In this document: positions 26,845 to 36,109 of the stretch, piece after piece | How the letters are laid out: every line of letters begins with the position of its first letter | How positions within the stretch are numbered: position 1 is the first letter of the stretch | Origin: an uncultured Peptostreptococcaceae bacterium | GTDB taxonomy: Bacteria; Bacillota; Clostridia; Peptostreptococcales; Peptostreptococcaceae | Reading direction: 5' to 3' | Length of the DNA: 64,000 nt | Assembly: GCA_947072565.1 (NCBI GenBank) | Contig: CAMTIM010000010.1 | Coordinates: 1 to 64,000 of the forward strand | Notes under the pieces: generated by a model | The model's database searches: none | Seen by the model: the letters and a program-made list of their open reading frames with translations, nothing else | What the model was told of the DNA's origin: nothing | Program-made: the position numbers and the translations under genes

Positions 26845-28050
26845 ATGGGAGTTATAGTTCAAAAATATGGCGGTACTTCAGTAGGAGATGTAGATAAAAT
26901 TAAATCTGTTGCTAAAAGAGTAATATGTGAAAAAGAAAAAGGTAATGATGTAGTGGTAGTTTTATCTGCAATGGGAAAAACTACAGACCATTTAGTTAAT
27001 TTATGCAAAGAGATATCAACTAATCCAAGTAAGAGAGATTTAGATATGATTTTGGCAACTGGAGAACAAGTATCCATATCGCTATTATCTATGGTGTTTC
27101 AAGAGTGTGGATACGATTCTATATCACTTACAGGATTTCAAGCTGGAATAAAAACCCAAGGTCCTCATACTAAAAACAAGATCTTGGATATAGATATTGA
27201 GAAAATAAAATCACATTTAAAAGAAGGTAAGATAGTAGTTGTAGCAGGTTTTCAAGGAATAAATGAAAACGGAGACATAACTACATTAGGTAGAGGTGGA
27301 TCTGATACTACAGCGGTTGCATTAGCAGCAAAGCTTAATTGTGAATGTAATATATATACAGATGTAGAAGGAATATATTCCGTAGACCCTAGACTATATA
27401 CAGATGCAAAAAAATTAGACTTTATAAGTTATGAAGAAATGATGGAAATGTCTAGCCTTGGTGCAGGAGTTATGGAGACTAGAGCAATTGAGATAGCTTG
27501 TAAATACAATATACCAATATATGTAGCATCAAGTAGCAAAGAGGTAAAAGGAACTTATATAAAGGAGTATGATAAAAAAATGGAAGAGAAAGTTATAACA
27601 GGATTAAGCATTAGTGATGATGTAATTATGATTACAATAAACAATATATTATTTAAATTAGACAACATAGCTACAATATTTGAAAAGTTAGCAAGAGAAA
27701 ATGTAAATATAGATATGATAAGTCAAACAGCTCCTCTAAATGGAAAAGTTAATTTATCATTTACAGCATCAAAGGAAGATTTATTTGGAATAAATAAAGC
27801 TATGGAAGAAATAAAAATTGAAAATAGTGAAGTAGAAGTTGTTGTAGAACAAAATATAGCTAAGATATCTGTTGTAGGAATAGGAATGACAAATCAAAGT
27901 GGAGTAACTGGAAAATTATTCAGATTATTAGCAGACAATGGCCTAGAATTTAGACAAGTAACAACTTCAGAAATAAGTATATCATACACAATAGATGAAA
28001 AAGATAAAGAAAAAACAGTATCGTTATTAGCTAGGGAACTAGATTTATAA
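26845..28050 (+). CDS. lysC: Aspartate kinase
   Basis: 401 residues. Amino acid kinase domain KYGGTSVGDVDKIKSVA at the start, FQGINENGDITTLGRGGSDTTA (substrate/ATP site), then two ACT domains (about 265-400; FTASKEDLFGINKAME, VVGIGMTNQSGV). First step of the aspartate pathway, phosphorylating L-aspartate. The ACT domains imply allosteric feedback, probably by lysine given the L-box upstream. AAAGGAGC ribosome binding site. First gene of the seven-gene lysC-dapF run. Confidence 0.95.
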   Translation: MGVIVQKYGGTSVGDVDKIKSVAKRVICEKEKGNDVVVVLSAMGKTTDHLVNLCKEISTNPSKRDLDMILATGEQVSISLLSMVFQECGYDSISLTGFQAGIKTQGPHTKNKILDIDIEKIKSHLKEGKIVVVAGFQGINENGDITTLGRGGSDTTAVALAAKLNCECNIYTDVEGIYSVDPRLYTDAKKLDFISYEEMMEMSSLGAGVMETRAIEIACKYNIPIYVASSSKEVKGTYIKEYDKKMEEKVITGLSISDDVIMITINNILFKLDNIATIFEKLARENVNIDMISQTAPLNGKVNLSFTASKEDLFGINKAMEEIKIENSEVEVVVEQNIAKISVVGIGMTNQSGVTGKLFRLLADNGLEFRQVTTSEISISYTIDEKDKEKTVSLLARELDL

Positions 28051-28075
28051 AAAAATAAATGGAGGAGTAAATAAA

Positions 28076-29068
28076 ATGAAAAAAGCAAACATAGCAATAG
28101 TTGGGGCAACTGGAATGGTTGGGAGAACTTTTTTGAAAGTTTTAGATCAAAGAAACTTTGAGATTGATAATTTATATTTATTTTCATCTAAAAAATCTGC
28201 GGGGAGTGTAGTTAAATTTAGAGATAAGGAATACATAGTAGAGGAATTAAATGAGGATTCATTTAGTAGAGATATAGATATAGCCTTATTTTCAGCAGGG
28301 GGAAGTGTAAGTAAAAAATTCGCTCCTATCGCAAAGGAAAATGGTGTCATAGTAGTTGATAATTCTAGTGCATGGAGGATGGACAAGGATATACCACTAG
28401 TAGTACCCGAAGTAAATCCTAAAGATATAGATTGGAATAATGGGATAATCGCAAATCCAAACTGCTCTACAATTCAATCAGTGGTACCACTTAAGGTGCT
28501 TCATAAGAATTTCAAAATAAAAAGGGTAATATATTCAACTTATCAAGCAGTTTCAGGATCTGGTATTGGTGGAATAATGGATTTAGAAAATGGAATAAAT
28601 GGAGAGGAAAATAAAAAATATCCTCATCAAATAGCATATAACTGTATACCTCATATAGATGACTTTATGGAAAATGGATATACAAAAGAAGAAATTAAAA
28701 TGATAGAAGAAACTAAAAAAATATTAAATGACCAAGATATAAGAGTAACGGCTACTACAGTTAGAGTTCCTGTTAAATACGGTCATAGTGTATCTATAAA
28801 TATAGAATTTGAAAAGGAATTTGAATTAGATAAAGTTTATGAATTATTAAAAAGTGTAGACGGAATAGTAGTTGTTGATGATATAAAAAATAATACATAT
28901 CCAATGGCTATAGACGTTGAAGGAAAAGATGAAGTTTATGTTGGAAGAATAAGAAGAGATTATAGCATAGATAATGGAATTAATATGTGGGTAGTTGCAG
29001 ATAACATAAGAAAAGGTGCTGCTACTAATACAGTTCAAATAGCAGAACTTTTATTAAAAAATTTATAA
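28076..29068 (+). CDS. asd: Aspartate-semialdehyde dehydrogenase
   Basis: 330 residues. N-terminal NADP loop AIVGATGMVGRTFLKVL, catalytic cysteine in NPNCSTIQSVVPL (about 128), substrate residues in YSTYQAVSGSG, and the conserved RVPVKYGHSVSI arginine/histidine. Reduces aspartyl phosphate to aspartate semialdehyde, the substrate of DapA. GGAGG ribosome binding site 25 bases behind lysC, so cotranscribed. Confidence 0.95.
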   Translation: MKKANIAIVGATGMVGRTFLKVLDQRNFEIDNLYLFSSKKSAGSVVKFRDKEYIVEELNEDSFSRDIDIALFSAGGSVSKKFAPIAKENGVIVVDNSSAWRMDKDIPLVVPEVNPKDIDWNNGIIANPNCSTIQSVVPLKVLHKNFKIKRVIYSTYQAVSGSGIGGIMDLENGINGEENKKYPHQIAYNCIPHIDDFMENGYTKEEIKMIEETKKILNDQDIRVTATTVRVPVKYGHSVSINIEFEKEFELDKVYELLKSVDGIVVVDDIKNNTYPMAIDVEGKDEVYVGRIRRDYSIDNGINMWVVADNIRKGAATNTVQIAELLLKNL

Positions 29069-29085
29069 TTTAGAGGAGAATATAT

Positions 29086-29976
29086 ATGAGTTTATTTGAA
29101 GGTTGTGGAGTGGCACTTGTTACTCCTTTTAAAAATAATGAAGTAGATTATGAAAAATTAAAAGAAATAATAAATTGGCACATAGATAATAAAACAGATG
29201 CAATAGTAATATGTGGAACAACTGGTGAATCTGCAACTATGACTGATAAAGAAAGAAAATCGGTTATAAAGTTTACTGTTGAAACTGTTAATAATAGGAT
29301 ACCAGTAATAGCAGGTAGTGGAAGTAATAATACTGCTTATTCAGTAGAGTTAAGCAAATACTGTGAAGAAGTTGGTGTTGATGGACTATTAGTAGTAACA
29401 CCATACTACAACAAAGCTACTGAATTAGGGCTTATAAAACATTATGAATGTATAGCAAATAGCGTTAATTTACCAATAATACTATACAATGTTCCAGGAA
29501 GAACAGGGGTTAATATGTCTCCTAAAACTGTAAAAAAACTTTCTACTATAAAAAATATAATTGCGATAAAAGAGGCAAGTGGAGATATCTCTCAAGTAGC
29601 TGAAATAGCTAGATTGTGTAAAGATAATATAGACATATATAGTGGTAATGATGATATGGTAGTACCTATATTATCATTAGGTGGAAAAGGTGTTATATCA
29701 GTTGTGGCAAATATATTACCTAGAGACACTCATAATATGGTTGAGACATATTTAAATGGTGATTTATTAAATTCTAGAAAATTGCAATTAGATATGAATG
29801 GACTTATAAACTCTCTATTTATAGAAGTAAATCCTATACCTGTAAAAACAGCTATGAACTTAATGGGTATGGATGTAGGTGAATTGAGACTACCTCTTAC
29901 TAATATGACTGATGATAATTTAAAAATATTAATAGAAGAAATGAATATGTATGGAATAAAAACAGAGGAGAAATAG
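29086..29976 (+). CDS. dapA: 4-hydroxy-tetrahydrodipicolinate synthase
   Basis: 296 residues, TIM-barrel family. [27 protein letters not shown] (pyruvate-binding TTGE), [10 protein letters not shown], catalytic tyrosine in [12 protein letters not shown] and Schiff-base lysine in [11 protein letters not shown] (about 161). Condenses pyruvate with aspartate semialdehyde. Overlaps the spacing pattern of the operon: 17 bases after asd and 1 base before dapB. GAGGAGAA ribosome binding site. Confidence 0.96.
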   Translation: MSLFEGCGVALVTPFKNNEVDYEKLKEIINWHIDNKTDAIVICGTTGESATMTDKERKSVIKFTVETVNNRIPVIAGSGSNNTAYSVELSKYCEEVGVDGLLVVTPYYNKATELGLIKHYECIANSVNLPIILYNVPGRTGVNMSPKTVKKLSTIKNIIAIKEASGDISQVAEIARLCKDNIDIYSGNDDMVVPILSLGGKGVISVVANILPRDTHNMVETYLNGDLLNSRKLQLDMNGLINSLFIEVNPIPVKTAMNLMGMDVGELRLPLTNMTDDNLKILIEEMNMYGIKTEEK

Positions 29977-29977
29977 T

Positions 29978-30739
29978 ATGCTAAGAATAGGAATAAGTGG
30001 ATGCAATGGAGCAATGGGAAGAATGTTAAATGAAACAATGTTAGATATGAATGACTTATCTATAGTTTTAGGTATAGATAGAAACATAAATTTATATAAC
30101 AATACTTATCCTGTATATGAAAATCCATCAAGTATAGATGTAGACTGTGATGTGATAATAGATTTTTCTAATCCAAACAATTTAAATGATTTATTAAACT
30201 TTTGCGTAGACAAAAAAGTAGGTATTGTAATAGCCACTACAGGACTTAGCCAAGAACAAGAAGAAAAAATAAAAGAATGTTCTAAATACATTCCTATATT
30301 TAAATCTTCAAATACATCAATAGGAATAAATGTACTTATAGATTTAGTTAAAAAGGCAAGTAAGGTTTTAAGTGATAATTTTGATATAGAAATTATAGAA
30401 AAACATCATAATAAGAAAGTAGATGCACCAAGTGGAACAGCTTATATGTTAGCCAATGCCATCAATGAAGAATTAGACAATTCTATGGAATATAACTATG
30501 GAAGAGAAGGTACTGATGCAAAGAGAAACAAAAAAGAAATAGGAATACATGCAGTTCGTGGAGGTACTATCCCAGGAGAGCATACTGTAATGTTTGCTGG
30601 AATGGATGAAATAATAGAAATTAAACATACAGCACTTTCAAAGAAAGTATTTGCACAAGGAGCTGTTAGGGCTGCTAAATACATTGCAAACAAAGAACCT
30701 AGATTATACTGTATGGATGACTTAATAAACAACAACTAA
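29978..30739 (+). CDS. dapB: 4-hydroxy-tetrahydrodipicolinate reductase
   Basis: 253 residues. NAD(P) loop [31 protein letters not shown] and the signature [18 protein letters not shown] with the catalytic H/K pair. The C-terminal half ends [24 protein letters not shown] overlaps the dapA end, so translation is likely coupled. Supplies tetrahydrodipicolinate to the acetyltransferase encoded next. Confidence 0.96.
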   Translation: MLRIGISGCNGAMGRMLNETMLDMNDLSIVLGIDRNINLYNNTYPVYENPSSIDVDCDVIIDFSNPNNLNDLLNFCVDKKVGIVIATTGLSQEQEEKIKECSKYIPIFKSSNTSIGINVLIDLVKKASKVLSDNFDIEIIEKHHNKKVDAPSGTAYMLANAINEELDNSMEYNYGREGTDAKRNKKEIGIHAVRGGTIPGEHTVMFAGMDEIIEIKHTALSKKVFAQGAVRAAKYIANKEPRLYCMDDLINNN

Positions 30740-30753
30740 AAGGAGATAACAAA

Positions 30754-31485
30754 ATGAATACTAATGAAAATAACTTAAACAAAACTGATTTTACAGATCC
30801 ATATGCAATTGCAAGATTTATAAAAGAAACTAAAAAAAGTACACCAGTAAAAGTTTATATAAAAGGCCAACTAGAAAATATAGATTTCCCAAACTGTAAT
30901 GTTTTTGGTGAAAATGGATTTAAGATAGTATTTGGACAATATAGCGACATTGAAAATATATTAAATGATAATAAAGATAAAATAGATTGTTTTGAAATAG
31001 AAAATGACAGAAGAAACTCAGCTATTCCAATGTTAGATATGAAAAATGTAGAGGCTAGAATAGAACCTGGTGCAATAATAAGAGATAGAGTAAGTATAGG
31101 TAAAAATGCAGTTATAATGATGGGTGCAGTTATAAATATAGGTGCAAACATTGGTGAAAATACAATGATAGATATGAATGCTGTTGTAGGAGCTAGAGGA
31201 ACTATCGGAAAAAATGTTCATGTAGGAGCAGGTTCTGTAATAGCAGGCGTATTAGAACCACCAAGTAAAACACCAGTAATAATAGAAGATGATGTTATGA
31301 TAGGTGCTAATGCAGTAATACTTGAGGGTGTTAGGGTTGCAAAAGGAGCAGTAGTTGCAGCAGGATCAGTTGTAACTAGTGATGTTGAAGAAAATACAGT
31401 AGTTGCAGGAACTCCAGCTAGAGTTATAAAAGTAAAAGATTCAAAAACTGCAGACAAAGTAAAAATATTAGAAGATTTAAGATAG
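30754..31485 (+). CDS. dapH: Tetrahydrodipicolinate N-acetyltransferase
   Basis: 243 residues. A short N-terminal domain ([24 protein letters not shown]) precedes a left-handed beta-helix of hexapeptide repeats (about 95-220: [32 protein letters not shown] repeats). This length and architecture distinguish the acetylase DapH (PF08503 N-terminal domain) from the longer succinylase DapD, and place the pathway in the acetylated branch used by Bacillus and Clostridia. AAGGAG ribosome binding site. Confidence 0.92.
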   Translation: MNTNENNLNKTDFTDPYAIARFIKETKKSTPVKVYIKGQLENIDFPNCNVFGENGFKIVFGQYSDIENILNDNKDKIDCFEIENDRRNSAIPMLDMKNVEARIEPGAIIRDRVSIGKNAVIMMGAVINIGANIGENTMIDMNAVVGARGTIGKNVHVGAGSVIAGVLEPPSKTPVIIEDDVMIGANAVILEGVRVAKGAVVAAGSVVTSDVEENTVVAGTPARVIKVKDSKTADKVKILEDLR

Positions 31486-31492
31486 TAAAAAT

Positions 31493-31528
31493 AGGTATGT
31501 CAAATCTAATATAAGATTTGATATACCT
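31493..31528 (+). promoter_or_regulatory. Intercistronic hairpin between dapH and the transaminase
   Basis: AGGTATGTCAAATCT and AGATTTGATATACCT form a near-perfect 15-bp stem with an A/T loop. Only a short T run follows, so it is more likely a partial attenuator or an mRNA processing/stability element than a full terminator. Confidence 0.5.
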
Positions 31529-31547
31529 TTAATTATAGGAGGATATT

Positions 31548-32732
31548 ATGAAGAGTTTATATGAACAAGATAAAAAATATATACTAAATACATACAATAG
31601 ACTTGATTTAATAATAGAAAAAGGAGAAGGATCATACGTATTTGATATTGACGGGAATAAATATTTAGATATGTATAGTGGTATATCTGTAAACAACTTA
31701 GGTCACGACAAAGGTATTGTAGAAGCAATAATAAAACAAGCATCAAAATATATGCATTTATCTAATTACTTTGTAAGTGAGCCTGTTGTAAACTTAGCAA
31801 AATTGCTTGTTGAAAACACTTTTGCATCTAAGGTATTTTTCACTAACTCAGGAACTGAGTCAAATGAGGCGGCTATAAAACTTTGTAGAAAATATGGAAA
31901 GCAAACCAGTGAAAATAAATATGAACTATTATCTGCATATAACTCTTTTCATGGAAGAACAACAGGCGCTTTAGCACTTACAGGACAAGAAAAATATCAA
32001 AAGAATTTTATGCCTTTAATACCAGGGGTTAGCCATTTTAAATACAATGATATTGAAGATTTAAGAGCAAAAGTAAATGAAAATACTTGTGGATTATTCT
32101 TAGAGATAATACAAGGAGAAGGCGGAATAGTAGAAATATCTAAAGAATTTATAGATGAAGTAGTTAAATTATCTAAAAAATACAATTTTTTAATAGTAAT
32201 AGATGAAATACAAGCAGGTATGGGAAGAACTGGAGATTTATTTGCTTATGAACAATATAACTTTACTCCTCATATAGTGACTATATCTAAGTCAGTAGGA
32301 GGTGGAATACCTCTAGGTGCTATGCTAGTTAGTAAAGATGTCGAAAATATTTTACAACCTGGTGATCACGGAAGCACATTTGCTGCTAATCCAGTATCTT
32401 GTGCAGGTGGAGAATATGTAATGAATAAATTAGTTAATACTGATTTATGTAATGAAGTAAAATCAAAAGGTAATTACTTAATAAATAAATTAAATAATTT
32501 AAAAGAAAAGTATCCTCATATAATAAAAGAAGTAAGAGGTAGGGGCTTAATGATAGGTATTGATGTTGGTCAATATGTAAATGATATAAAGAAAATAGCT
32601 CAAGAAAATAGATTATTATTAAACTCTACAAATAATACTATCATTAGGTTATTACCATCATTATGTATAACTACTGATGAGATAAATGAGTTTTTAACTA
32701 TATTTGAAAAAATACTAAAAGAGGTGAAATAG
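31548..32732 (+). CDS. Class III aminotransferase, probable N-acetyl-LL-diaminopimelate aminotransferase
   Basis: 394 residues. Acetylornithine/succinylornithine transaminase family: NSGTESNEAAIKLCRKYG, SFHGRTTGALALTG, DEIQAGMGRTGDLFAYE, PLP lysine in ISKSVGGGIPLGAML and HGSTFAANPVSCAG. In B. subtilis the corresponding step uses a class I enzyme (PatA); ArgD-type enzymes are known to carry DapC activity in other bacteria. Placement between dapH and dapF argues for the diaminopimelate step here, but an arginine-pathway ArgD remains possible biochemically. Confidence 0.85.
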   Translation: MKSLYEQDKKYILNTYNRLDLIIEKGEGSYVFDIDGNKYLDMYSGISVNNLGHDKGIVEAIIKQASKYMHLSNYFVSEPVVNLAKLLVENTFASKVFFTNSGTESNEAAIKLCRKYGKQTSENKYELLSAYNSFHGRTTGALALTGQEKYQKNFMPLIPGVSHFKYNDIEDLRAKVNENTCGLFLEIIQGEGGIVEISKEFIDEVVKLSKKYNFLIVIDEIQAGMGRTGDLFAYEQYNFTPHIVTISKSVGGGIPLGAMLVSKDVENILQPGDHGSTFAANPVSCAGGEYVMNKLVNTDLCNEVKSKGNYLINKLNNLKEKYPHIIKEVRGRGLMIGIDVGQYVNDIKKIAQENRLLLNSTNNTIIRLLPSLCITTDEINEFLTIFEKILKEVK

Positions 32733-33572
32733 GTGATTAAATTTCAAAAATTTCAAGGAACAGGAAATGATTTTATAATATTTAAAGAAAGTGATTTAAA
32801 AGATATAGATTATAGTGCATTGGCAAAAAAGGTCTGTAACAGAAATTTTGGAATTGGTGCTGATGGAATGATTGTAGTTGCAGCATCCAATAATTCAGAT
32901 GTGAAAATGTGTTTTTATAATGCTGATGGAAGTATAGCTACTATGTGTGGTAATGGAATAAGATGTTTTTCAAAATTCGTATATGAAAATAGTATTGTAA
33001 ATAATACTGAATTTAGTGTTGAAACTTTAGCTGGAATTATGAAAATAAAAGTTAAGTTAGAAAATGATAAAGTAGCTTTTGTTGATGTTAATTTAGGAAG
33101 ACCACTATTTGTAGCACCTGAGATACCAATCGATAAAGAAAATAAATTATATATAAATAAAGAAATCACAGTAGGAAATGAAACTTTTAAAGTTAATTCA
33201 TTAGTTATAGGAACTATCCATACTGTATTATTTGTAGATAATTTTGAGAACATAGATTTTGAAAGAATAGGGTCAAAAATAGAAAATAGTGAAATATATC
33301 CTATGAAAACTAATGTGAACTTCTGCAAGATAATTGATAAAGATAATATTGATATTGTAACTTGGGAAAAAGGCGTTGGTATTACAATGGCATGTGGAAC
33401 AGGAGCGGCAGCATCTGCAATTATAAGCTCTATTGTTCATGATTGTAGTAAAAAAGTAAAGGTAAAAGTAAAAGGTGGAGATCTTTTCATAGAACAAAGA
33501 GATGGAGAAGCATTTTTGATAGGACCTACAGAATATATATGTAGCGGTGAATATAATTACTGCACAAATTAA
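32733..33572 (+). CDS. dapF: Diaminopimelate epimerase
   Basis: 279 residues. FQGTGNDFIIF at the start, first catalytic cysteine in ADGSIATMCGNGIRCF (about 76) and second in TMACGTGAAASAI (about 219), each in its family motif. Interconverts LL- and meso-diaminopimelate, the substrate of LysA and of peptidoglycan synthesis. The start (GTG 32733) directly follows the transaminase stop, with GAGGTG across the junction. Last gene of the operon. Confidence 0.96.
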   Translation: MIKFQKFQGTGNDFIIFKESDLKDIDYSALAKKVCNRNFGIGADGMIVVAASNNSDVKMCFYNADGSIATMCGNGIRCFSKFVYENSIVNNTEFSVETLAGIMKIKVKLENDKVAFVDVNLGRPLFVAPEIPIDKENKLYINKEITVGNETFKVNSLVIGTIHTVLFVDNFENIDFERIGSKIENSEIYPMKTNVNFCKIIDKDNIDIVTWEKGVGITMACGTGAAASAIISSIVHDCSKKVKVKVKGGDLFIEQRDGEAFLIGPTEYICSGEYNYCTN

Positions 33573-33599
33573 TAACGCATCTAAAGAAATATGTAACTC

Positions 33600-33630
33600 T
33601 AAAAGCTCCTTTAAATAGGGGCTTTTTGTT
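33600..33630 (+). terminator. Rho-independent terminator of the lysine operon
   Basis: AAAAGCTCC/GGGGCTTTTT stem with an AT loop and T-rich tail. Confidence 0.75.
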
Positions 33631-33809
33631 GTTTTTGTTTAGATTCATTATTCTAAATTTTAAATGAGTATCTTAGTTGTAATTTTTGTTTCAAATTGAT
33701 AAGTATCAATAGATACAAAATTTAATAGTGCGTAATTTACCATAATTTGTAACTAAATATATGTATGATATAATAATAATAAATTTCACAAGTAAGGGGC
33801 AGATTATAC

Positions 33810-34844
33810 ATGGTAACAGAAATATTAAATGTTAAAGATTTAAATAATAGTTACGAAAACATTGTAAAAGGGGCACAGTATCTAAAGAATGGTGAAGTTG
33901 TTGCAATTCCAACAGAAACAGTTTATGGGTTAGCAGCGGATGCCTTTAATGAAGAGGCTATAAAAAAAGTATTTAAAGTTAAAGGAAGACCACAGGACAA
34001 TCCATTATTAGTACATATACATAAATTAGAACAAGTCCATGATATATGTAAGGATATCCCAAAAGAGGCAGAGAAAGTATTTGATGCCTTTTGGCCTGGA
34101 TCAGTAACTTTGATTTTTAATAAAAAAGATTGCATTTCAGATACAGTTACTGCAGGAATGAATACTGTAGCAGTTAGATTTCCAAAGAGTGAAATAGCAA
34201 GGGCTATAATTAAAGAAAGCAAAACTTTATTAGTAGCTCCATCTGCAAACTTATCAGGAAAGCCATCAACTACTAGTGCTAAGCATTGCTATAATGATTT
34301 AAATGAAAAGATTCCGTGTATTTTAGATGGAGGTTCGTCTTCAATCGGATTAGAGTCAACAATTATAGATATGTCTACTAAAAATCCAGTCCTTCTAAGA
34401 GAAGGTGCTGTAAGCGTAGATGAAATATGTAAAGTGATTCCAAATCTTATATATAAAAAGGATTTATTAAGTGTTAAAGATAATGAAATTCCAAAGGCTC
34501 CAGGAATGAAATATAGACATTATGCACCAGATGCACCATTAACATTAGTTGAAGGAGATTATATAAAAACTTCTAAATGGATTAAAGAAAATGCAAAAAA
34601 GAGTGATGTTGTAATTTGTTTCGAAGAGTTTTTAAACAACTTTAATGACTATCAACATACATATAGTTTAGGAAGTTTTGAGACATTGAATGTAGCGGCT
34701 AAAAAGATATTTGATTTGCTTAGAGAATGTGACAAATTGAATATAAGCCATATTTATGTACAAGCTCCAAATAACAGTGGCTTAGGAAATTCTATAATAA
34801 ATCGATTAGAAAAAGCAAGTGCAGGAAACATTGTTCATATATAA
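33810..34844 (+). CDS. ywlC: L-threonylcarbamoyladenylate synthase (Sua5/YwlC type)
   Basis: 344 residues. N-terminal YrdC/TsaC domain (about 10-205) with VVAIPTETVYGLAADAF, FKVKGRPQDNPLLVHI and APSANLSGKPSTTSA, then a C-terminal Sua5 domain (PGMKYRHYAPDAPLTLVEG; about 225-344). Makes threonylcarbamoyl-AMP for the t6A37 tRNA modification, an essential housekeeping function. The ribosome binding site AAGGGGC is good. An additional chromosomal copy would be expected if this is a plasmid. Confidence 0.95.
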   Translation: MVTEILNVKDLNNSYENIVKGAQYLKNGEVVAIPTETVYGLAADAFNEEAIKKVFKVKGRPQDNPLLVHIHKLEQVHDICKDIPKEAEKVFDAFWPGSVTLIFNKKDCISDTVTAGMNTVAVRFPKSEIARAIIKESKTLLVAPSANLSGKPSTTSAKHCYNDLNEKIPCILDGGSSSIGLESTIIDMSTKNPVLLREGAVSVDEICKVIPNLIYKKDLLSVKDNEIPKAPGMKYRHYAPDAPLTLVEGDYIKTSKWIKENAKKSDVVICFEEFLNNFNDYQHTYSLGSFETLNVAAKKIFDLLRECDKLNISHIYVQAPNNSGLGNSIINRLEKASAGNIVHI

Positions 34845-34852
34845 ATCATATA

Positions 34853-34890
34853 AAGGGGGAATGATTGAAATTTTGGCATCCCCCTTCTTT
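34853..34890. terminator. Bidirectional terminator
   Basis: AAGGGGGAATG/CATCCCCCTT stem (one bulged base) between the converging ywlC and LytTR-operon genes. Confidence 0.8.
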
Positions 34891-34891
34891 G

Positions 34892-35305
34892 TTACCTCTT
34901 TAAAAGTTCGTTTAATTCATTAGAACTTTTTTTATTATCCCACTTTGAGTAAAAGTAAAATCCTATTACATGCCCAACTATTGTAATTATACACATCTCT
35001 AATATCCATGGCTTAATAATTTCAAACATATATGGAGAAAATAGCCAAACTGCATAAATCCCACCTGAAATATTTATAACTGAAGATATAATAATTTTAT
35101 AACTTGCCTTCATTGAAGAAAAATTCCATAATGCTGGATACATGATGCCAAATATTACTGCATATATTACGCTAATTCCTACTAAATTCCAAGCGTACGG
35201 AATTGATAATGTCTTATTTTCAAAAAAGACTGACATTAATACTAAAATCCATACAAATGTTATAGTAAAAGTTTGAAAAAAAGATAATTTAAATTGTTTT
35301 ACCAT
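34892..35305 (-). CDS. DUF3021-like four-helix membrane protein
   Basis: 137 residues with four hydrophobic segments (about 8-28, 38-58, 70-92 and 97-120) and a basic tail. Its ATG lies inside the last codons of the LytTR gene (7-base overlap), so it is translationally coupled. LytTR regulator + DUF3021-type membrane protein pairs are common in Clostridia and Streptococcus; the membrane partner is thought to control the regulator. A second such pair is at 56.8-57.7 kb. Confidence 0.75.
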   Translation of the reverse strand: MVKQFKLSFFQTFTITFVWILVLMSVFFENKTLSIPYAWNLVGISVIYAVIFGIMYPALWNFSSMKASYKIIISSVINISGGIYAVWLFSPYMFEIIKPWILEMCIITIVGHVIGFYFYSKWDNKKSSNELNELLKR

Positions 35306-35742
35306 GATAACCTCTCCTTAATTATTTTTACATAATTTCGATTTACAAAATATAAAGACTCATCACTAAGCAACACTTCTAATCTTGCATTTGAAGCAGA
35401 ATAAAACTCCTTAATTTCATCTAAATTAATAATTGTTTGGTTATTAATCTTTACCAAATGTTTTTCGTTTAATTTTTCTAATTCTTTTAGACGCTTATTT
35501 ATTAGGTATAGTTCTCTAGATTTCATTTTCACACAACACATATGGCCTTCTGATTGAAAAGCTATTATTGAATGAATGTCTACTTGAATTTTTCTATCGT
35601 TTTTAGCATTGATAACTGTTAGTTTCCCGCTTTTATCTATATGCTCTCTTAGACTTTGAGCTAGCTCATTATTTGCAGGGTTTACTTGAATTGTTAATTC
35701 TTCTTTATTCATAAACTTATCGAGTAAAATATTAATCTTCAT
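35299..35742 (-). CDS. LytTR DNA-binding regulator
   Basis: 147 residues without a receiver domain. A C-terminal LytTR domain (about 50-145) is seen in IHSIIAFQSEGHMCCVKMK, INKRLKELEKL, LVKINNQTIINLDEIKEF and FVNRNYVKIIKERL. The N-terminal 45 residues resemble the short lead segment found in DUF3021-paired LytTR proteins. AGGAGGAGG ribosome binding site. It is divergent from the FtsX/ATPase operon, whose upstream region carries a two-helical-turn direct repeat typical of LytTR sites. Confidence 0.88.
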   Translation of the reverse strand: MKINILLDKFMNKEELTIQVNPANNELAQSLREHIDKSGKLTVINAKNDRKIQVDIHSIIAFQSEGHMCCVKMKSRELYLINKRLKELEKLNEKHLVKINNQTIINLDEIKEFYSASNARLEVLLSDESLYFVNRNYVKIIKERLSW

Positions 35743-35941
35743 ATATCCTCCTCCTCTGATTTTAATATATCATTTGAATATTTAACTATCTACATTTTGT
35801 TGTTTTGTTGCATTTTTTGATAACTATTCTACACTCATATAGCGATATTATAAGTAACTTTTAGCGTTTAAAAGCGTTTAGATACTAAAGTAATTAAAAT
35901 ATAAAAAGCTTACAGATATTTGTTTAAATTAATATAATTTA

Positions 35942-35974
35942 ACCAGTTGGGGCGTTTAAATGACCAGTTGGGTC
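35942..35974 (+). promoter_or_regulatory. LytTR-type direct-repeat operator
   Basis: ACCAGTTGGG occurs at 35942 and again at 35963, exactly 21 bases (two helical turns) apart, in the 366-base stretch between the divergent LytTR gene and the FtsX permease gene. LytTR domains bind such spaced direct repeats. The likely binder is the adjacent regulator. The stretch also contains AGCGTTTAAAAGCGTTTAG (35871 on), a shorter direct repeat. Confidence 0.7.
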
Positions 35975-36039
35975 AAATATATTGTAAATATTGGTATATA
36001 TTGCTATTTTTAAAAAGGAATAGTTATTAAAATATAATG

Positions 36040-36085
36040 AAAACTCATTACTGTAAGTTTACCCTATAACAATGAGTTTTTAAGA
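36040..36085 (+). terminator. Hairpin in the leader of the FtsX gene, possible attenuator
   Basis: AAAACTCATT (36040-36049) and AATGAGTTTT (36071-36080) form a stem ending in five T residues, located after the operator and 25 bases before the permease start. It could attenuate read-through. Confidence 0.4.
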
Positions 36086-36109
36086 CTTAAATAAATTAGG
36101 GGAGGAATC

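Noticed and set aside
32915..33328. 137-codon antisense frame in dapF
   Set aside because: dapF has both catalytic cysteine motifs on the other strand; the antisense frame is a by-product of codon bias.
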